Below, piece after piece: positions 18,408-28,607 of a stretch of DNA of 64,000 nt. The notes under the pieces were generated by a model. The model did not search any database and was not told where the DNA came from. It saw only the letters and a list, made by a program, of their open reading frames with translations. Position numbers and translations under genes: made by a program. The DNA comes from Hymenobacter siberiensis (GTDB lineage: Bacteria; Bacteroidota; Bacteroidia; Cytophagales; Hymenobacteraceae): contig NZ_JAHLZY020000001.1 in the NCBI RefSeq assembly GCF_018967865.2, positions 4,580,801 to 4,644,800 on the forward strand. The letters run 5' to 3'. How positions within the stretch are numbered: position 1 is the first letter of the stretch; the number at the start of each line of letters is the position of its first letter.

Positions 18408-18519
18408 TTTTCTCAACTTACGGCACCCATTTCCCATCCGGTTCGGCCTACTTTTGTGACGCTTATTCTCTCCATCAACCCCGCTTGCCTAGCGAAGCAC
18501 CTCCCCTCCCCTCTTTTTC

Positions 18520-19893
<1,374 letters not shown>

Positions 19894-19896
<3 letters not shown>

Positions 19897-20006
19897 AAGG
19901 TGAAATGGTGAGCTGGCGAACTGGTGAGTTTGATGTTCGGCTTGCGTAAACTGCGCCGCAGAAACGACAAACTCACCAGTTCGCCAGCTCACCATTTCAC
20001 CTTTTA
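19894..20006. repeat. Inverted repeat bounded by two convergent stop codons
   Basis: Perfect ~38-bp arms begin TAAAAGGTGAAATGGTGAGC; the first three bases of each arm are the TAA stops of mgtE (plus) and arfB (minus). A variant of the same sequence is found inside cysS (11165-11243). Confidence 0.9.
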
Positions 20007-20408
20007 CTCCAGCCTGCGCCTATTAGCCTTTTTCTCGCCCTGAATCTTTTTACCCTCCAGGCGCTTGCGCACGGCTCCTTTGCTGGGCTTGGTGGCTTTG
20101 CGGGGCTTGGGCCGGCGCAGGCTTTTCAATAATAATTCGTGGAAGCGCGCCAGCACAATTTCCTTGTTGCGGAGCTGGCTGCGGTCGTCCTGCGCGGTTA
20201 GCAGCAGCAGGCCATCGGTGGTAAGCTGGCCGGCCAGCTTCTCCAGTATCAGCTGCTTCTGGAGGTCGGTGAGTACCTGCGAATCCATCAGGTGCCAGCG
20301 CAGCTCCACCCGCGATTCCACCTTGTTCACGTTCTGCCCGCCCGGCCCGCTGGCCCGGCTGGTCTGGAAGGTAATTTCGGGCAGAAAGGCGGTAGCGGGA
20401 GGGAGCAT
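20004..20408 (-). CDS. arfB: Alternative ribosome-rescue factor ArfB (peptidyl-tRNA hydrolase)
   Basis: 134 residues, class I release-factor-like. The catalytic GGQ loop is in RASGPGGQNVNKVESRVEL near residue 22, and the basic C-terminal tail (KPRKATKPSKGAVRKRLEGK) fits insertion into the empty mRNA channel. There is no codon-recognition domain, as expected for ArfB/YaeJ, which releases peptides from stalled ribosomes. The length matches the family. Confidence 0.94.
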   Translation of the reverse strand: MLPPATAFLPEITFQTSRASGPGGQNVNKVESRVELRWHLMDSQVLTDLQKQLILEKLAGQLTTDGLLLLTAQDDRSQLRNKEIVLARFHELLLKSLRRPKPRKATKPSKGAVRKRLEGKKIQGEKKANRRRLE

Positions 20409-20410
20409 AA

Positions 20411-20499
20411 TGAAGGGTTGAGTTTTGAGGGCTGAATGTTGAGTTGAATATGTCAGGTTATTCGAAACTCAACATTCAGCCCTCAAAACTCAACCCTTA
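20411..20499. repeat. Inverted repeat between arfB and the KAS III gene
   Basis: AAGGGTTGAGTTTTGAGGGC... and its complement ...GCCCTCAAAACTCAACCCTT, with a 17-nt centre. The TGA stop of the upstream KAS III gene lies inside the right arm. Both genes run on the minus strand, so it is a tandem-gene case. Confidence 0.85.
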
Positions 20500-21440
20500 T
20501 TCAAGAGCATCGCGCCATACGAGTACCCGCCGCCGAATACGGTGATAATCACTTTATCGCCACCCTTCAGCGTGTCCCACACTTCGGCCAAGCCGATGGC
20601 TGCGCCGGCGCAGCCGGTGTTACCCAGGCGCTCGATGTTGTTCACGGTACGCTCCAGCTCGATGCCAAGCTGCTTGGCCACATTTTTCGAGATGCGCAGG
20701 TTGGCCTGGTGCGGGATGAGGTAGGTTAGGTCGGGGGTGGCGATGTGGTGCTTGTCGAGCAGCGTCTGGGTGACGCGGGCCATGTAGGTACAGGCCTGCT
20801 GAAACACATCGCGGCCGAAGGGCATCACGATGCCTTTTTCTACCGGTTTCAGGGTCACGGCCTCGTCGGCTTTGCCTACGGGAGCCGCGCCGCCGGTGAT
20901 GACTTCAGCAATGTGCAGGTCCTCGGGGCTGATGCGCTCCTTGCTGATGAGCAGAGCCGCCGCGCCATCGCCCCAGAGGTGGCCGGCCATGGTGTCGGCC
21001 TCGTTGTTGTAGGCGGTGTTGTGCTCGGTTACTACCACCACGGCGCGGGTGGCTTTGCCCATGGCAAAGTAGCCTTCCACAATTTCAACGGCGTTGAGCA
21101 GCGACGAGCAGGCCGAAGAAATGCTCACCGTCGGGATTTCGTTGATGCCCAAATCGCGCTGCACGGCGTGCGCGGCCGTAAAAATAGTATCGTGCGGCGT
21201 GTAGGTGCCGGCCACGATAAGGTCGACACTAGCCTGGGCAAAGCTGGGAGCGGCAGCCAGCGCGGCGCGGGTGGCGGCAATGGCCATGGTGTTGGCATTC
21301 TCGCCGGGGGCCGCTTTGCGGCGCTCCTGGATGCCGGTGCGCTCAATTATCCACTCGCTGGCCAAGCCGTTGATTCGAGTGAAATGCGCATTGGTGACGA
21401 CGGCCTCCGGGAGGTAGGCCGCCACATGATGAAGATACAC
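20490..21440 (-). CDS. 3-oxoacyl-ACP synthase III-like condensing enzyme
   Basis: 316 residues from a GTG start (VYLHHVAAYLPEAVV), the usual N-terminus of the Bacteroidota FabH-like family; an ATG 20 codons upstream (21500) is also open but overlaps a promoter-like TACCTTTA. The catalytic triad is visible: Cys in SISSACSSLLNA, His in YLIPHQANLRIS, Asn in RLGNTGCAG. It is a thiolase-fold enzyme that condenses an acyl primer with malonyl-ACP. It is not next to other fab genes, so it may serve a specialised lipid rather than bulk fatty-acid initiation. Confidence 0.88.
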   Translation of the reverse strand: MYLHHVAAYLPEAVVTNAHFTRINGLASEWIIERTGIQERRKAAPGENANTMAIAATRAALAAAPSFAQASVDLIVAGTYTPHDTIFTAAHAVQRDLGINEIPTVSISSACSSLLNAVEIVEGYFAMGKATRAVVVVTEHNTAYNNEADTMAGHLWGDGAAALLISKERISPEDLHIAEVITGGAAPVGKADEAVTLKPVEKGIVMPFGRDVFQQACTYMARVTQTLLDKHHIATPDLTYLIPHQANLRISKNVAKQLGIELERTVNNIERLGNTGCAGAAIGLAEVWDTLKGGDKVIITVFGGGYSYGAMLLNKG

Positions 21441-21566
21441 GGGGTGGTATTGGGTGAAACGCAAAGCCGATTGGCGGCCCGGTAAAGGTACGGCCTGCAT
21501 CCCCCGGCGGTCGGCGCAGGATGGTTATATGCCCGAATTTTACACCCGCAAGCCCGTATTAGTTAA

Positions 21567-21613
21567 GAGTGAGGAGCTGAAATCAGGGACGCTCCCATTT
21601 CAACTCCTCACTC
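21567..21613. repeat. Short inverted repeat
   Basis: GAGTGAGGAGCTGAAAT / ATTTCAACTCCTCACTC (one mismatch) lies upstream of the KAS III gene and ends 11 bp before the stop of the head GIN gene on the same strand, so it could terminate that gene. Confidence 0.7.
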
Positions 21614-21623
21614 CTCATTGACG

Positions 21624-22355
21624 CTATTCCTTCGTCACCCGGCCGCTGCCGTGCGTGTTGCTGCTAAGCTGGGCCCCGCCGGCCACGTACAAGCTGCCCG
21701 AACCAGAAATGGCCCCCTCGGCCGTGCGGCTGGCATACACATGGGCATCGCCCGAGCCGCTGATGCGGGCGCGGCTGATTTCGGTTTTCAGGTCATGGGC
21801 CCGCACTTTGCCCGAGCCGCTGATGCGGATTTCGTTGCTGGGGCAGGTGCCGCCCACCGTCACATCGCCCGAGCCGGACACGGCCGTTTCGAGGCGCCCG
21901 GCCCGCAGCTGCGGCACCAGCAAATCGCCGGAGCCACTCACGGCCAGTGTCATGGCATCGGCTTCCAGCGGGCCGTTTAGCTCCAGCTTGCCCGAGCCAC
22001 CTACGCGCAGCGCCGTGAGGCTGGGCACGGTCACGTACACCGTCACGGCGCCGTGGTTCTTGTAGTTGAACATGCCCTTGCCCGCGTTTTGGCGGTAGCC
22101 CAGGCGCAACTGGCTGCCTTTCACTTCGGTCTCAAAATCGGCCAGGTCTTCCTTGCTGGCTTCCACCACCACGCTTTGGGGGCTGCCCTGCTTCACCACC
22201 ACATGGGCCGAGCCGCCGAGGCTGATTTCGGTGAAAGCGCCCACTGTGCGGGTTTCGCGGTCGGCCAGGGGCCGGGGCGCGGTGAAGGACGAGAGCGTGC
22301 CCATGGCCAGGGCCAGCAGGCTGGCGCACATTGAGGTAATTCGAAAATTCTTCAT
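21624..22355 (-). CDS. Head GIN domain (DUF2807) secreted protein
   Basis: 243 residues with a signal peptide (MKNFRITSMCASLLALAMG). The body is the repetitive auto-transporter-adhesin-like head GIN domain: TVGAFTEISLGGSAHVVVKQG, then many GSG turns (VGGSGKLEL, VSGSGDLLV, ISGSGKVRA, ISGSGDAHV, SGSGSLYV) spaced about one beta-helix turn apart. The fold is a right-handed beta-helix. It is probably periplasmic or outer-membrane associated; molecular function unknown. Confidence 0.88.
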   Translation of the reverse strand: MKNFRITSMCASLLALAMGTLSSFTAPRPLADRETRTVGAFTEISLGGSAHVVVKQGSPQSVVVEASKEDLADFETEVKGSQLRLGYRQNAGKGMFNYKNHGAVTVYVTVPSLTALRVGGSGKLELNGPLEADAMTLAVSGSGDLLVPQLRAGRLETAVSGSGDVTVGGTCPSNEIRISGSGKVRAHDLKTEISRARISGSGDAHVYASRTAEGAISGSGSLYVAGGAQLSSNTHGSGRVTKE

Positions 22356-22472
22356 GAGAAAAAAAGGGGAAAGGGTGAAAAGGTGAGTGAACCCGGTTAC
22401 CAGCAGATGCTGCGAACGTTACAGCGGTTGCCCGAAGTTATTTCTTTCTGCCTTTTTTTCTATTCCGTTTTC

Positions 22473-23957
22473 CTAAAACTCTACGTGCAGGCGAATGGCC
22501 ACTACGTGCACCGGCCCGCTGCGGTCGCGGTTATACCCAGGGTTTACAACAAATTGATAATCAGGGCTAATTGATGCGTGATAGATGGGCAGCGCGAAGC
22601 TATAGTACACCTCGCCAATCTGCTCCAGGCCGTAGTTGAGGGCGCCATTGTTGGGCACGTAGCCCGTGCCGGGGCCGTCGCCCACCATGAAGCCGTAGCC
22701 GCCGGCCGCCAGGTAGGCGCGGTGCTCGGGGCTGATGCCGTTCACGACGATGGCCGCGCCAACGCGGTCGTTGGGCCGCTGCCAGCGGTCGCCGGTGCTC
22801 ACAATGCCGAGGCTGGCACTCTGGTCGATTTCGGTGAAGGCCCAGGTTTCGTTCTTGCCATCGTTGTAGCTCACGCGGGCAAACAGGCCCACGTTTTTGG
22901 CAATTTCCTGCTCCGCGTTCAGGCCGAAACCGATTTTGGTGTGGCCGTCGCGGCGCACCAGCGTCACGTCGGGCTGCTCGCCGGTGAGCTGGGCCAGCCG
23001 GACGGCCGTGTTGTAAGTAGCCATCGCGGCCACGTTGCGGAAGCCCAGCGCCCGAATGGTGCCCTGCCGGCCCCGGAGATGGTACACTTTGGTTAGCTCC
23101 ACGGTTTCGGCGTGGGCCGTGCCGTAGTGGAAATTGAGCGTGGGGCCATTGGCCTCGGTGGGCATTATCGTGGTGGCAAAACGGGCCGCAAAGCCGGGCG
23201 TCACGTACTCAAAAACCCCGCCCACGGTATAGCCACGGGTGTTGGCGGCGTAGTCCCAGCCGCCGGCGCTCATCAGACTCCAATTCAGAAACTGGGTGCG
23301 CGGGTCGTGCGAGTAGCTGTTCTGGTCGAAGAAATCAGCCGTGCTGAACTTGCCGACGTTGATGGCAAAGTAGCGCCGGGGCGTGGGGCCGGCCACTTGG
23401 TTGAGGTCGTCGTCGTCCTTATCGGTTTCCGAGCCCAACGCAAACACCTGGCGCAGGTACAGCCGGGCCAGGTATAAATTGGGGGATGGGTTGCCGATGC
23501 GGAACGTTTCGCCGTTGGTGAAGCCCGCGATGCCGCGCGCACCGCTCAGGCCAGTACCGCCCGCCACTTCGGGGTTGAAGTACACCGCCGCGCCCTTCCA
23601 CAGCCGCCGGCCAATAAACAGCGTGCTCGTGAACGACAGCTTCGCCGATTCGCGGTCGGCCAGGCTAAAGGCGCCCGCATACGGCGTAATCAGGTCGTTA
23701 TGCCATTGGTTTACAAGTGTTTGCTGAAAGTGCAGGCTCCATTTGCGCGGGGCCCCGGGGTCGTTCGGATTAGGAAGGTGCGCGGGCTCCTGGGCCGAGG
23801 CGGCATTGGGCGGCGAGGCGGGAGTGGTAGAGCCGGGGGGCGTGACCTGAGCGAAGGCCGGCGCGGCCAGCAGCAGCGCCCCAGCGAGCGGAAGAAAGAG
23901 GTGTTTCAGAACCAAAGAACCTGAGAAGGCCGAATAAAATAGGGATAAAGGTGCCAC
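22473..23957 (-). CDS. OprB-like carbohydrate porin family protein
   Basis: About 490 residues. A hydrophobic signal region (LPLAGALLLAAPAFA) is followed by a beta-barrel protein with WSLHFQQTLVNQWHNDL, an NPEVAGGTGLSG motif, and the C-terminal segment SPDYQFVVNPGYNRDRSGPV...LHVEF ending in an aromatic residue, which fits outer-membrane porins annotated as carbohydrate porins. No ATG is present near the start: the frame begins GTG at 23957 next to a CCACATTT/AAATGTGG palindrome, and a TTG nearer the signal peptide is an alternative. Likely solute uptake through the outer membrane. Confidence 0.8.
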   Translation of the reverse strand: MAPLSLFYSAFSGSLVLKHLFLPLAGALLLAAPAFAQVTPPGSTTPASPPNAASAQEPAHLPNPNDPGAPRKWSLHFQQTLVNQWHNDLITPYAGAFSLADRESAKLSFTSTLFIGRRLWKGAAVYFNPEVAGGTGLSGARGIAGFTNGETFRIGNPSPNLYLARLYLRQVFALGSETDKDDDDLNQVAGPTPRRYFAINVGKFSTADFFDQNSYSHDPRTQFLNWSLMSAGGWDYAANTRGYTVGGVFEYVTPGFAARFATTIMPTEANGPTLNFHYGTAHAETVELTKVYHLRGRQGTIRALGFRNVAAMATYNTAVRLAQLTGEQPDVTLVRRDGHTKIGFGLNAEQEIAKNVGLFARVSYNDGKNETWAFTEIDQSASLGIVSTGDRWQRPNDRVGAAIVVNGISPEHRAYLAAGGYGFMVGDGPGTGYVPNNGALNYGLEQIGEVYYSFALPIYHASISPDYQFVVNPGYNRDRSGPVHVVAIRLHVEF

Positions 23958-24017
23958 ATTTCAAATGTGGAAAGGATGAAGTTAACCGGCGCGCACGGTT
24001 ACGGCGGCCCCACGCCC

Positions 24018-24025
24018 TACTTTTG
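24018..24025 (+). promoter_or_regulatory. -7 promoter element, leaderless spacing
   Basis: TACTTTTG-CCCC-ATG: a TAnnTTTG element is 4 nt from the esterase start at 24030. Confidence 0.55.
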
Positions 24026-24029
24026 CCCC

Positions 24030-24812
24030 ATGCCGCTACTTCATTACCTCGACCAGGGCCAGGGCCGCCCGCTGGTTATCCTCCACGGCCTGTTTGGCAC
24101 CCTCGACAACTGGCAGACCCTCGCCCGCCGCTGGTCTACCGAAACCGACCTGCGCGTTATCAGCGTGGATTTGCGCAACCACGGCCGCTCGTTTCACTCG
24201 CCTGAGCATACCTACGCCCTCATGGCGCAGGATGTGCTGGCGCTCTTCGACCACCTGCAACTCGGCCCCGACACCACCCTTATGGGCCACAGCATGGGCG
24301 GCAAAGTGGCCATGCGCTTCGCCCTCGACCATCCCGAGCGGCTGGCCAAGCTCATCGTGGTCGACATCGCCCCGCGCTTCTCCAACATGGAGCACCAGGA
24401 CGACATCGTGGCCGGCCTGCAATCCGTCGATTTCACCACCTGCACCAACCGCCAGGAGGCCGATGCCGCGCTGGCCAAGTACGTGCCCAACTTCGGCACC
24501 CGGCAGTTTTTACTGAAAAACCTCTACCGCAAGGAAGACAATACCTTCGGCTGGCGCATCAACCTGGAAGTGTTGGCCGCGCAGCTCGCCGCCATCGGAG
24601 AGGAAACCATTGGCATCGCGCCATTTATGAAGCCCGCGCTGTTCATTCGGGGCGGCAAGTCGGACTACATCACCGCCGAGGATAAGCTGACGAATATTCC
24701 GGCGCTGTTCCCCAACTCGCAGGTGGCGACCGTGGTCGATGCCGGCCACTGGCTGCACGCCGAGAAGCCGGAAGAGGTATTCGAAATGGTGAAGACATTC
24801 GCGCTGAGCTGA
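24030..24812 (+). CDS. Alpha/beta hydrolase, YbfF-like esterase
   Basis: 260 residues starting MPLLHYLDQGQGRP. HGLFGTLDNW is the oxyanion region; the nucleophile Ser is in LMGHSMGGKVAMRFAL, a candidate Asp is in FIRGGKSDYI, and His is in VVDAGHWLHAEKP. DLRNHGRS is typical of the YbfF/acyl-CoA esterase branch. It is cytoplasmic, with substrate unknown. The frame is open 21 codons upstream, but the promoter box and family length support the ATG at 24030. Confidence 0.9.
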   Translation: MPLLHYLDQGQGRPLVILHGLFGTLDNWQTLARRWSTETDLRVISVDLRNHGRSFHSPEHTYALMAQDVLALFDHLQLGPDTTLMGHSMGGKVAMRFALDHPERLAKLIVVDIAPRFSNMEHQDDIVAGLQSVDFTTCTNRQEADAALAKYVPNFGTRQFLLKNLYRKEDNTFGWRINLEVLAAQLAAIGEETIGIAPFMKPALFIRGGKSDYITAEDKLTNIPALFPNSQVATVVDAGHWLHAEKPEEVFEMVKTFALS

Positions 24813-24816
24813 TTGC

Positions 24817-24938
24817 AGCTTGGACTCTGCGAGTCCGAGCAACGAGCGCAGCGAGCACCTCGCGCTGAAAATCATCCAACCATCAACCTCTCGCGAGATG
24901 CTCGCTGCGCTCGCGCTCGGACTCGCAGAGTCCAAGCT
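24817..24938. repeat. Long inverted repeat, GGACTCTGCGAGTCCGAGC family
   Basis: ~47-nt arms AGCTTGGACTCTGCGAGTCC... and ...GGACTCGCAGAGTCCAAGCT. It fills the gap before the methyltransferase gene, and the gene's reading frame happens to stay open through the whole repeat. Confidence 0.88.
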
Positions 24939-24945
24939 ACTTTTT

Positions 24946-25656
24946 ATGTCCGGAACCCTCTTTCTCATTCCCACGCCGCTGGCCGATGACACGGCCCCGC
25001 AGGTGCTGCCGCCGCAGGTGGTGGACGCCGTGGCGGCCCTCCCCTACTTCCTGGTGGAGAATGCCCGCACGGCCCGCCGCTTCGTGAAAAGTGTGGCCCC
25101 GCACCGCGTTATCGAGGAAATCCGCTTCGTGGTCATCGACAAAGACAGCACCGATGCGGAAGTGCGCGCCGCCCTCGCGCCGCTGGTGAAGGAGGGAATT
25201 GATGCCGGCATTCTCAGCGAGGCGGGCTGCCCGGGCATTGCCGACCCGGGCGCAGCGCTGGCGCGGGAGGCCCACCGACAGGGCCTGCGGGTGCGGCCAC
25301 TGGTGGGACCGTCGTCGCTGCTGCTGGCGCTCATGGCTTCGGGGCTGAACGGGCAGCAGTTTGCTTTCCACGGGTATTTGCCCATTGAGAAAGCGCCGCG
25401 CGTGGCGGCCATCAAGGCCTTGGAGAAGGAGGCGCAGCAGCGGCAACAGTCGCAACTGTTCATCGAAACGCCCTACCGGAACGGGTCGCTGTTCAGCGAT
25501 TTGCTGGCGCATTTGCAGCCCGGTACCCGCCTGTGCGTGGCGGCTGATGTGACGGGCGCGGGGGAGTTTATCAAGACGCTGCCGGTGAGCGACTGGCGGC
25601 GGCTACCGGCCCCGGAGCTGCACAAGATTCCGACGGTGTTTGTGCTGGGGACGTAG
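24946..25656 (+). CDS. RsmI-like SAM-dependent methyltransferase (tetrapyrrole methylase fold)
   Basis: 236 residues from ATG 24946, where homology starts (MSGTLFLIPTPLADD). Motifs of the RsmI/tetrapyrrole methylase superfamily: LIPTPL at the N-terminus, SEAGCPGIADPGAALAREAH, VRPLVGPSSLLLALMASG, and QLFIETPYRNGSLFSDLLAHL. RsmI methylates the 2'-OH of C1402 in 16S rRNA; this shorter relative is common in the phylum, and its exact target is not established by sequence. The frame upstream is open through the palindrome but is unlikely to be translated. Confidence 0.87.
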   Translation: MSGTLFLIPTPLADDTAPQVLPPQVVDAVAALPYFLVENARTARRFVKSVAPHRVIEEIRFVVIDKDSTDAEVRAALAPLVKEGIDAGILSEAGCPGIADPGAALAREAHRQGLRVRPLVGPSSLLLALMASGLNGQQFAFHGYLPIEKAPRVAAIKALEKEAQQRQQSQLFIETPYRNGSLFSDLLAHLQPGTRLCVAADVTGAGEFIKTLPVSDWRRLPAPELHKIPTVFVLGT

Positions 25657-25665
25657 AACGGACTC

Positions 25666-25752
25666 TGTCATCCTGAGCGCAGCGAAGGACCTTATCACGC
25701 TAGGACGACTTGTTCTGGCGTGATAAGGTCCTTCGCTGCGCTCAGGATGACA
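25666..25752. repeat. Perfect 35-bp inverted repeat, GTCATCCTGAGCGCAGCGAAGG family
   Basis: TGTCATCCTGAGCGCAGCGA...ATCACGC and its exact complement with a 17-nt loop lie between the convergent methyltransferase and amt genes. It is the best preserved copy of the family in the window. Confidence 0.92.
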
Positions 25753-25773
25753 AGCGTGTTATAGCTGTTACGC

Positions 25774-27135
25774 CTATGCCCGCATCATCAGCATTGGCTC
25801 GACGGGCAGGGCTTCGTGGGGGGCGGGCAATACGGTTTCGCCGTGCTGGCTCAGGTCGAGGCCGTCGGCTTCGTGGGCGGCATTTACTCGAATGGGAATG
25901 AGGACGTTGGTTACCTTATAGAGCAGGTAAGAGCCACCGAAGGTGAACACCGAGATGAAGGCCAGCGCGCCGAGGTGGTGCAGCAGCAGCGTCCAGGAAC
26001 CAGTGGTGGCCAGGCCGCCTTCCTTGGCGAAAATGGCCGTCAGAATCATGCCCACGATGCCGCCCACGCCGTGGCAGGGAAATACATCGAGGGTATCGTC
26101 GAGCGTGGTGCGGTTCTTCAAATCGACCGCACCGGCGCTGATGGCGGCCGAAACGACGCCGATGAACAGCGCCGGGCCGTAGCTCACGTAGCCCGCCGCC
26201 GGCGTGATGGCCACCAGGCCCACCACGGCCCCAATGGCCGCGCCCGCCGCCGAGGGCCGCTGCCCGCGCACGGCTTCAATCATCATCCAGGTGAGCATGG
26301 CGGCGGCCGAGGCCAGGTGCGTGGTGAAAAAGGCCTGCACCGCCGTGGCATTGGCCGCCAGCGCCGAACCGGCATTAAATCCAAACCAGCCAAACCACAG
26401 CAAACCCGTGCCAATGAGGATGAACGGCACATTGGGGGGCACATGAGTATGGCCTTCGCGGTGCGAGTGGCGGCGGCCCAGGGCCAGCGCGCCCGCCAGC
26501 GCCGCGAAGCCCGCCGAGATGTGCACCACCGTGCCGCCCGCGAAATCGAGCACGCCCCACTTCATCAGGAAGCCGTCGGGGTGCCAGGTCCAGTGGGCCA
26601 GCGGGCAGTAGATGAGCAGGCTGAACAGGCACATGAACAACAGGTAGCCCCAAAACCGAATGCGCTCGGCAAACGCCCCGCTGATGAGGGCCGGGGTAAT
26701 GATGGCGAACTTCAACTGGAAGGCTGCGAACAGTACCAGCGGCAGGTTGGGGGCCAGGCGCGGATGCGGGGCCGTGCCCACGTTGTTGAACATGAAGAAC
26801 GTGAGCGGATTGCCGATAACGCCGCCGATGCTATCGCCAAACGCCAGCGAAAAGCCCACCACGTACCACAGCAAGGAGATGACGCCCAGCGCGATAAAGC
26901 TCTGGAGCATGGTGGAAATAACGTTGCGCTTGCTCACCATGCCACCGTAGAAGAAGGCCAGGCCGGGCGTCATCAGCAGCACGAGGCCGGAGGCGGTGAG
27001 CATCCAGGCCAGGTCGGCGGGTTCGAAGGCGTTGGGCTGAGCATCGGGGTGATTTTGCGGCAGGAAGGCCGCGATGCCGGCTACCAATAGCAGCAGGCCC
27101 AGGCAGGCGGTAGCGATAAGTTGCTTACGAGTCAT
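25774..27135 (-). CDS. amt: Ammonium transporter
   Basis: 453 residues with a predicted N-terminal signal/membrane helix and about 11 helices. Amt hallmarks: TPGLAFFYGGMVSKRN, WTWHPDGF preceded by CPLAH (first channel His), DFAGGTVVHISAGFAALA, WFGFNAGSALAAN, and FPCHGVGGIVGMI (second channel His). It conducts ammonium/ammonia across the inner membrane. The ATG at 27135 is preferred over a GTG seven codons upstream. No adjacent glnK is seen; the gene upstream is a broken histidine kinase. Confidence 0.95.
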   Translation of the reverse strand: MTRKQLIATACLGLLLLVAGIAAFLPQNHPDAQPNAFEPADLAWMLTASGLVLLMTPGLAFFYGGMVSKRNVISTMLQSFIALGVISLLWYVVGFSLAFGDSIGGVIGNPLTFFMFNNVGTAPHPRLAPNLPLVLFAAFQLKFAIITPALISGAFAERIRFWGYLLFMCLFSLLIYCPLAHWTWHPDGFLMKWGVLDFAGGTVVHISAGFAALAGALALGRRHSHREGHTHVPPNVPFILIGTGLLWFGWFGFNAGSALAANATAVQAFFTTHLASAAAMLTWMMIEAVRGQRPSAAGAAIGAVVGLVAITPAAGYVSYGPALFIGVVSAAISAGAVDLKNRTTLDDTLDVFPCHGVGGIVGMILTAIFAKEGGLATTGSWTLLLHHLGALAFISVFTFGGSYLLYKVTNVLIPIRVNAAHEADGLDLSQHGETVLPAPHEALPVEPMLMMRA

Positions 27136-27261
27136 AGCAGGGTGTGATTTTTCCACTTAGCGAAGTTAAGTGACAATTTGAATCAACCCCCTATTTATCG
27201 AAGGCATTATTGTGTAAAAGTGTCATTTATTTCAAAAAACACCTTCATTATGAGGGGGTCA

Positions 27262-27711
27262 TTATTTAAAATTAATGTTAAAGCCAGTGCGGCCGGCGGC
27301 ATTGGTATCGAGCCGAAAACGAAAGCCGTGGGCCAGCAGCACATCGCGCACCAGCGTGAGGCCGATGCCCTGCCCGTCGCGCTTGGTGCTGAAGAAGGGT
27401 GTGAACAGGCGCTGCCGCACTTCGGGCGTGAGGGCGGGGCCGTCGTTTTCGATGGTGAGCGTGGGCGGGCTGAGCGTGGCGCTCACCCAGATGTTGCCGT
27501 CCTGGCCGATGGCTTCGAGGGCATTTTTGGCCACGTTCAGCAGGGCTTGCTCCAGCTGCTGGGCATCGAGGCTGATGATGAGCGGCTCGGCGGGCAAATT
27601 GAGGTGCCACCGGATGCGGCGCTCGGCGCTTTGGGGCTGCAGCAGGCGGGCAGTGGCGCGCAGCAGGGCGCACACATCGGTGAACTGGGGTGCGGTTGCT
27701 CCGGCTGGCCT
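27262..27711 (-). pseudogene. Histidine kinase remnant (ATP-binding domain only)
   Basis: The open frame (~149 codons back to a TGA at 27712-27714) holds a HATPase_c domain: N box LNVAKNALEAI, G1-type FTIENDGPALTP (here TLTIENDGPAL), F box TPFFSTKRDGQGIGLTLVRDVL. Before it is only the tail of a dimerisation region (DVCALLRATARLLQPQSAER), resembling NtrY-like kinases; the phospho-acceptor His and sensor domains are missing. A usable start codon is not evident. The preceding ~200 bp give no recognisable kinase sequence in any frame, and IS5-type debris lies 218 bp upstream, so the 5' part was probably lost by IS-linked rearrangement. Confidence 0.75.
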
Positions 27712-27928
27712 TCAGCAGCATCAGGTGGATAACGCCGGCCGGCTGCTGGCTCAAATTGGCATCATCACGCCCGCTCTGGTAGCGCAAATCCTCAGCAGCG
27801 CAGCCCACGTCGCGGCCTGCAACAAGTTCGCCCACGACATGAAAACGGGTAAACACGCCAAATCACACTCCCTTTCCGGGCTACTACTAACCATACTAGA
27901 GCGTGAAGATAATTTAGCAATTATATAT

Positions 27929-28444
27929 TTATCTAATCCAATCTATCATTGCCCCAATATGCCAGAAGGCCAGGAAGGAGACGACGGTTTTCTCGTAGCG
28001 GGTGGCCAGGCGGCGGCACTGCTTGAGGCGGCCAAAAAAGCGCTCGACTTTGTTGCGGTCGCGGTAGGTTTCCTCGTCCATCGGAAGGGGTTGAGTCCGG
28101 CCGGGGTGGCGGGGAATGACGGCTTCGATGCCCTTTTCGGCGCAATAGGCGCGGGTTTCATCGCTGTCGTAGGCCGTGTCGGCCAGCACCTTGCCCGGCG
28201 CCAGGTCCGCCAGCAGCGGCAGGGCCTGCGGGCTGTCGCCGGCTTGCCCGCCGGTGGCAATCAGGCGCACGGCGTTGCCCAGCGACTCGACGCAGGCGTG
28301 GATTTTGGTGCCGATGCCGCCACGGCTGCGGCCCAAGCGCTCGGCGGCGGCGGCGTTGGATTTGAATTGAATCGGCAATGGCTCTGTCCATTTTCGTGCA
28401 GCAGGAAGGGAGGTTTTCCTATCTGTTGCCAAGCCGCGTGCCAT
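27929..28444 (-). pseudogene. IS5-family transposase, 5'-truncated
   Basis: 171 residues covering the C-terminal half of an IS5/IS427-type DDE transposase: LGRSRGGIGTKIHACVES, GQAGDSPQALPLL, VLADTAYDSDET (second Asp) and NKVERFFGRLKQCRRLATRY (catalytic Glu), ending with LAFWHIGAMIDWIR. The helix-turn-helix region and first catalytic Asp are absent; the first ~28 residues (MARGLATDRKTS...) do not match the family and come from foreign sequence. No terminal inverted repeats were found. It is a dead fragment. Confidence 0.88.
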
Positions 28445-28607
28445 TTATTTAATCAGTTGATTTTCAAATTTTTGTTAATTAATTCGATTCGCTGACAAAT
28501 AAAACAGGTGTCCATTTCTGAACACCTGCGCGCAAACCGGACAGTCACGATGTAATAGATGGGCGCCTTATCACTGCCCGATGGCATGAGAGCAGGGCAA
28601 TGCCACC
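28445..28607. other. AT-rich gap with a small hairpin
   Basis: This is AT-rich DNA between the IS5 fragment and a small conserved gene. It contains CAGGTGT (28505-28511) and ACACCTG (28522-28528) around a 10-nt loop, without a T tract. No gene was found. Confidence 0.4.

Noticed and set aside
25816..27090. Plus-strand reading frame opposite amt
   Set aside because: Arg/Gly/Gln-rich shadow of the transporter; no domain and no promoter.
27175..27732. Plus-strand frame opposite the kinase remnant
   Set aside because: It is complementary to clear HATPase motifs and has no independent support.
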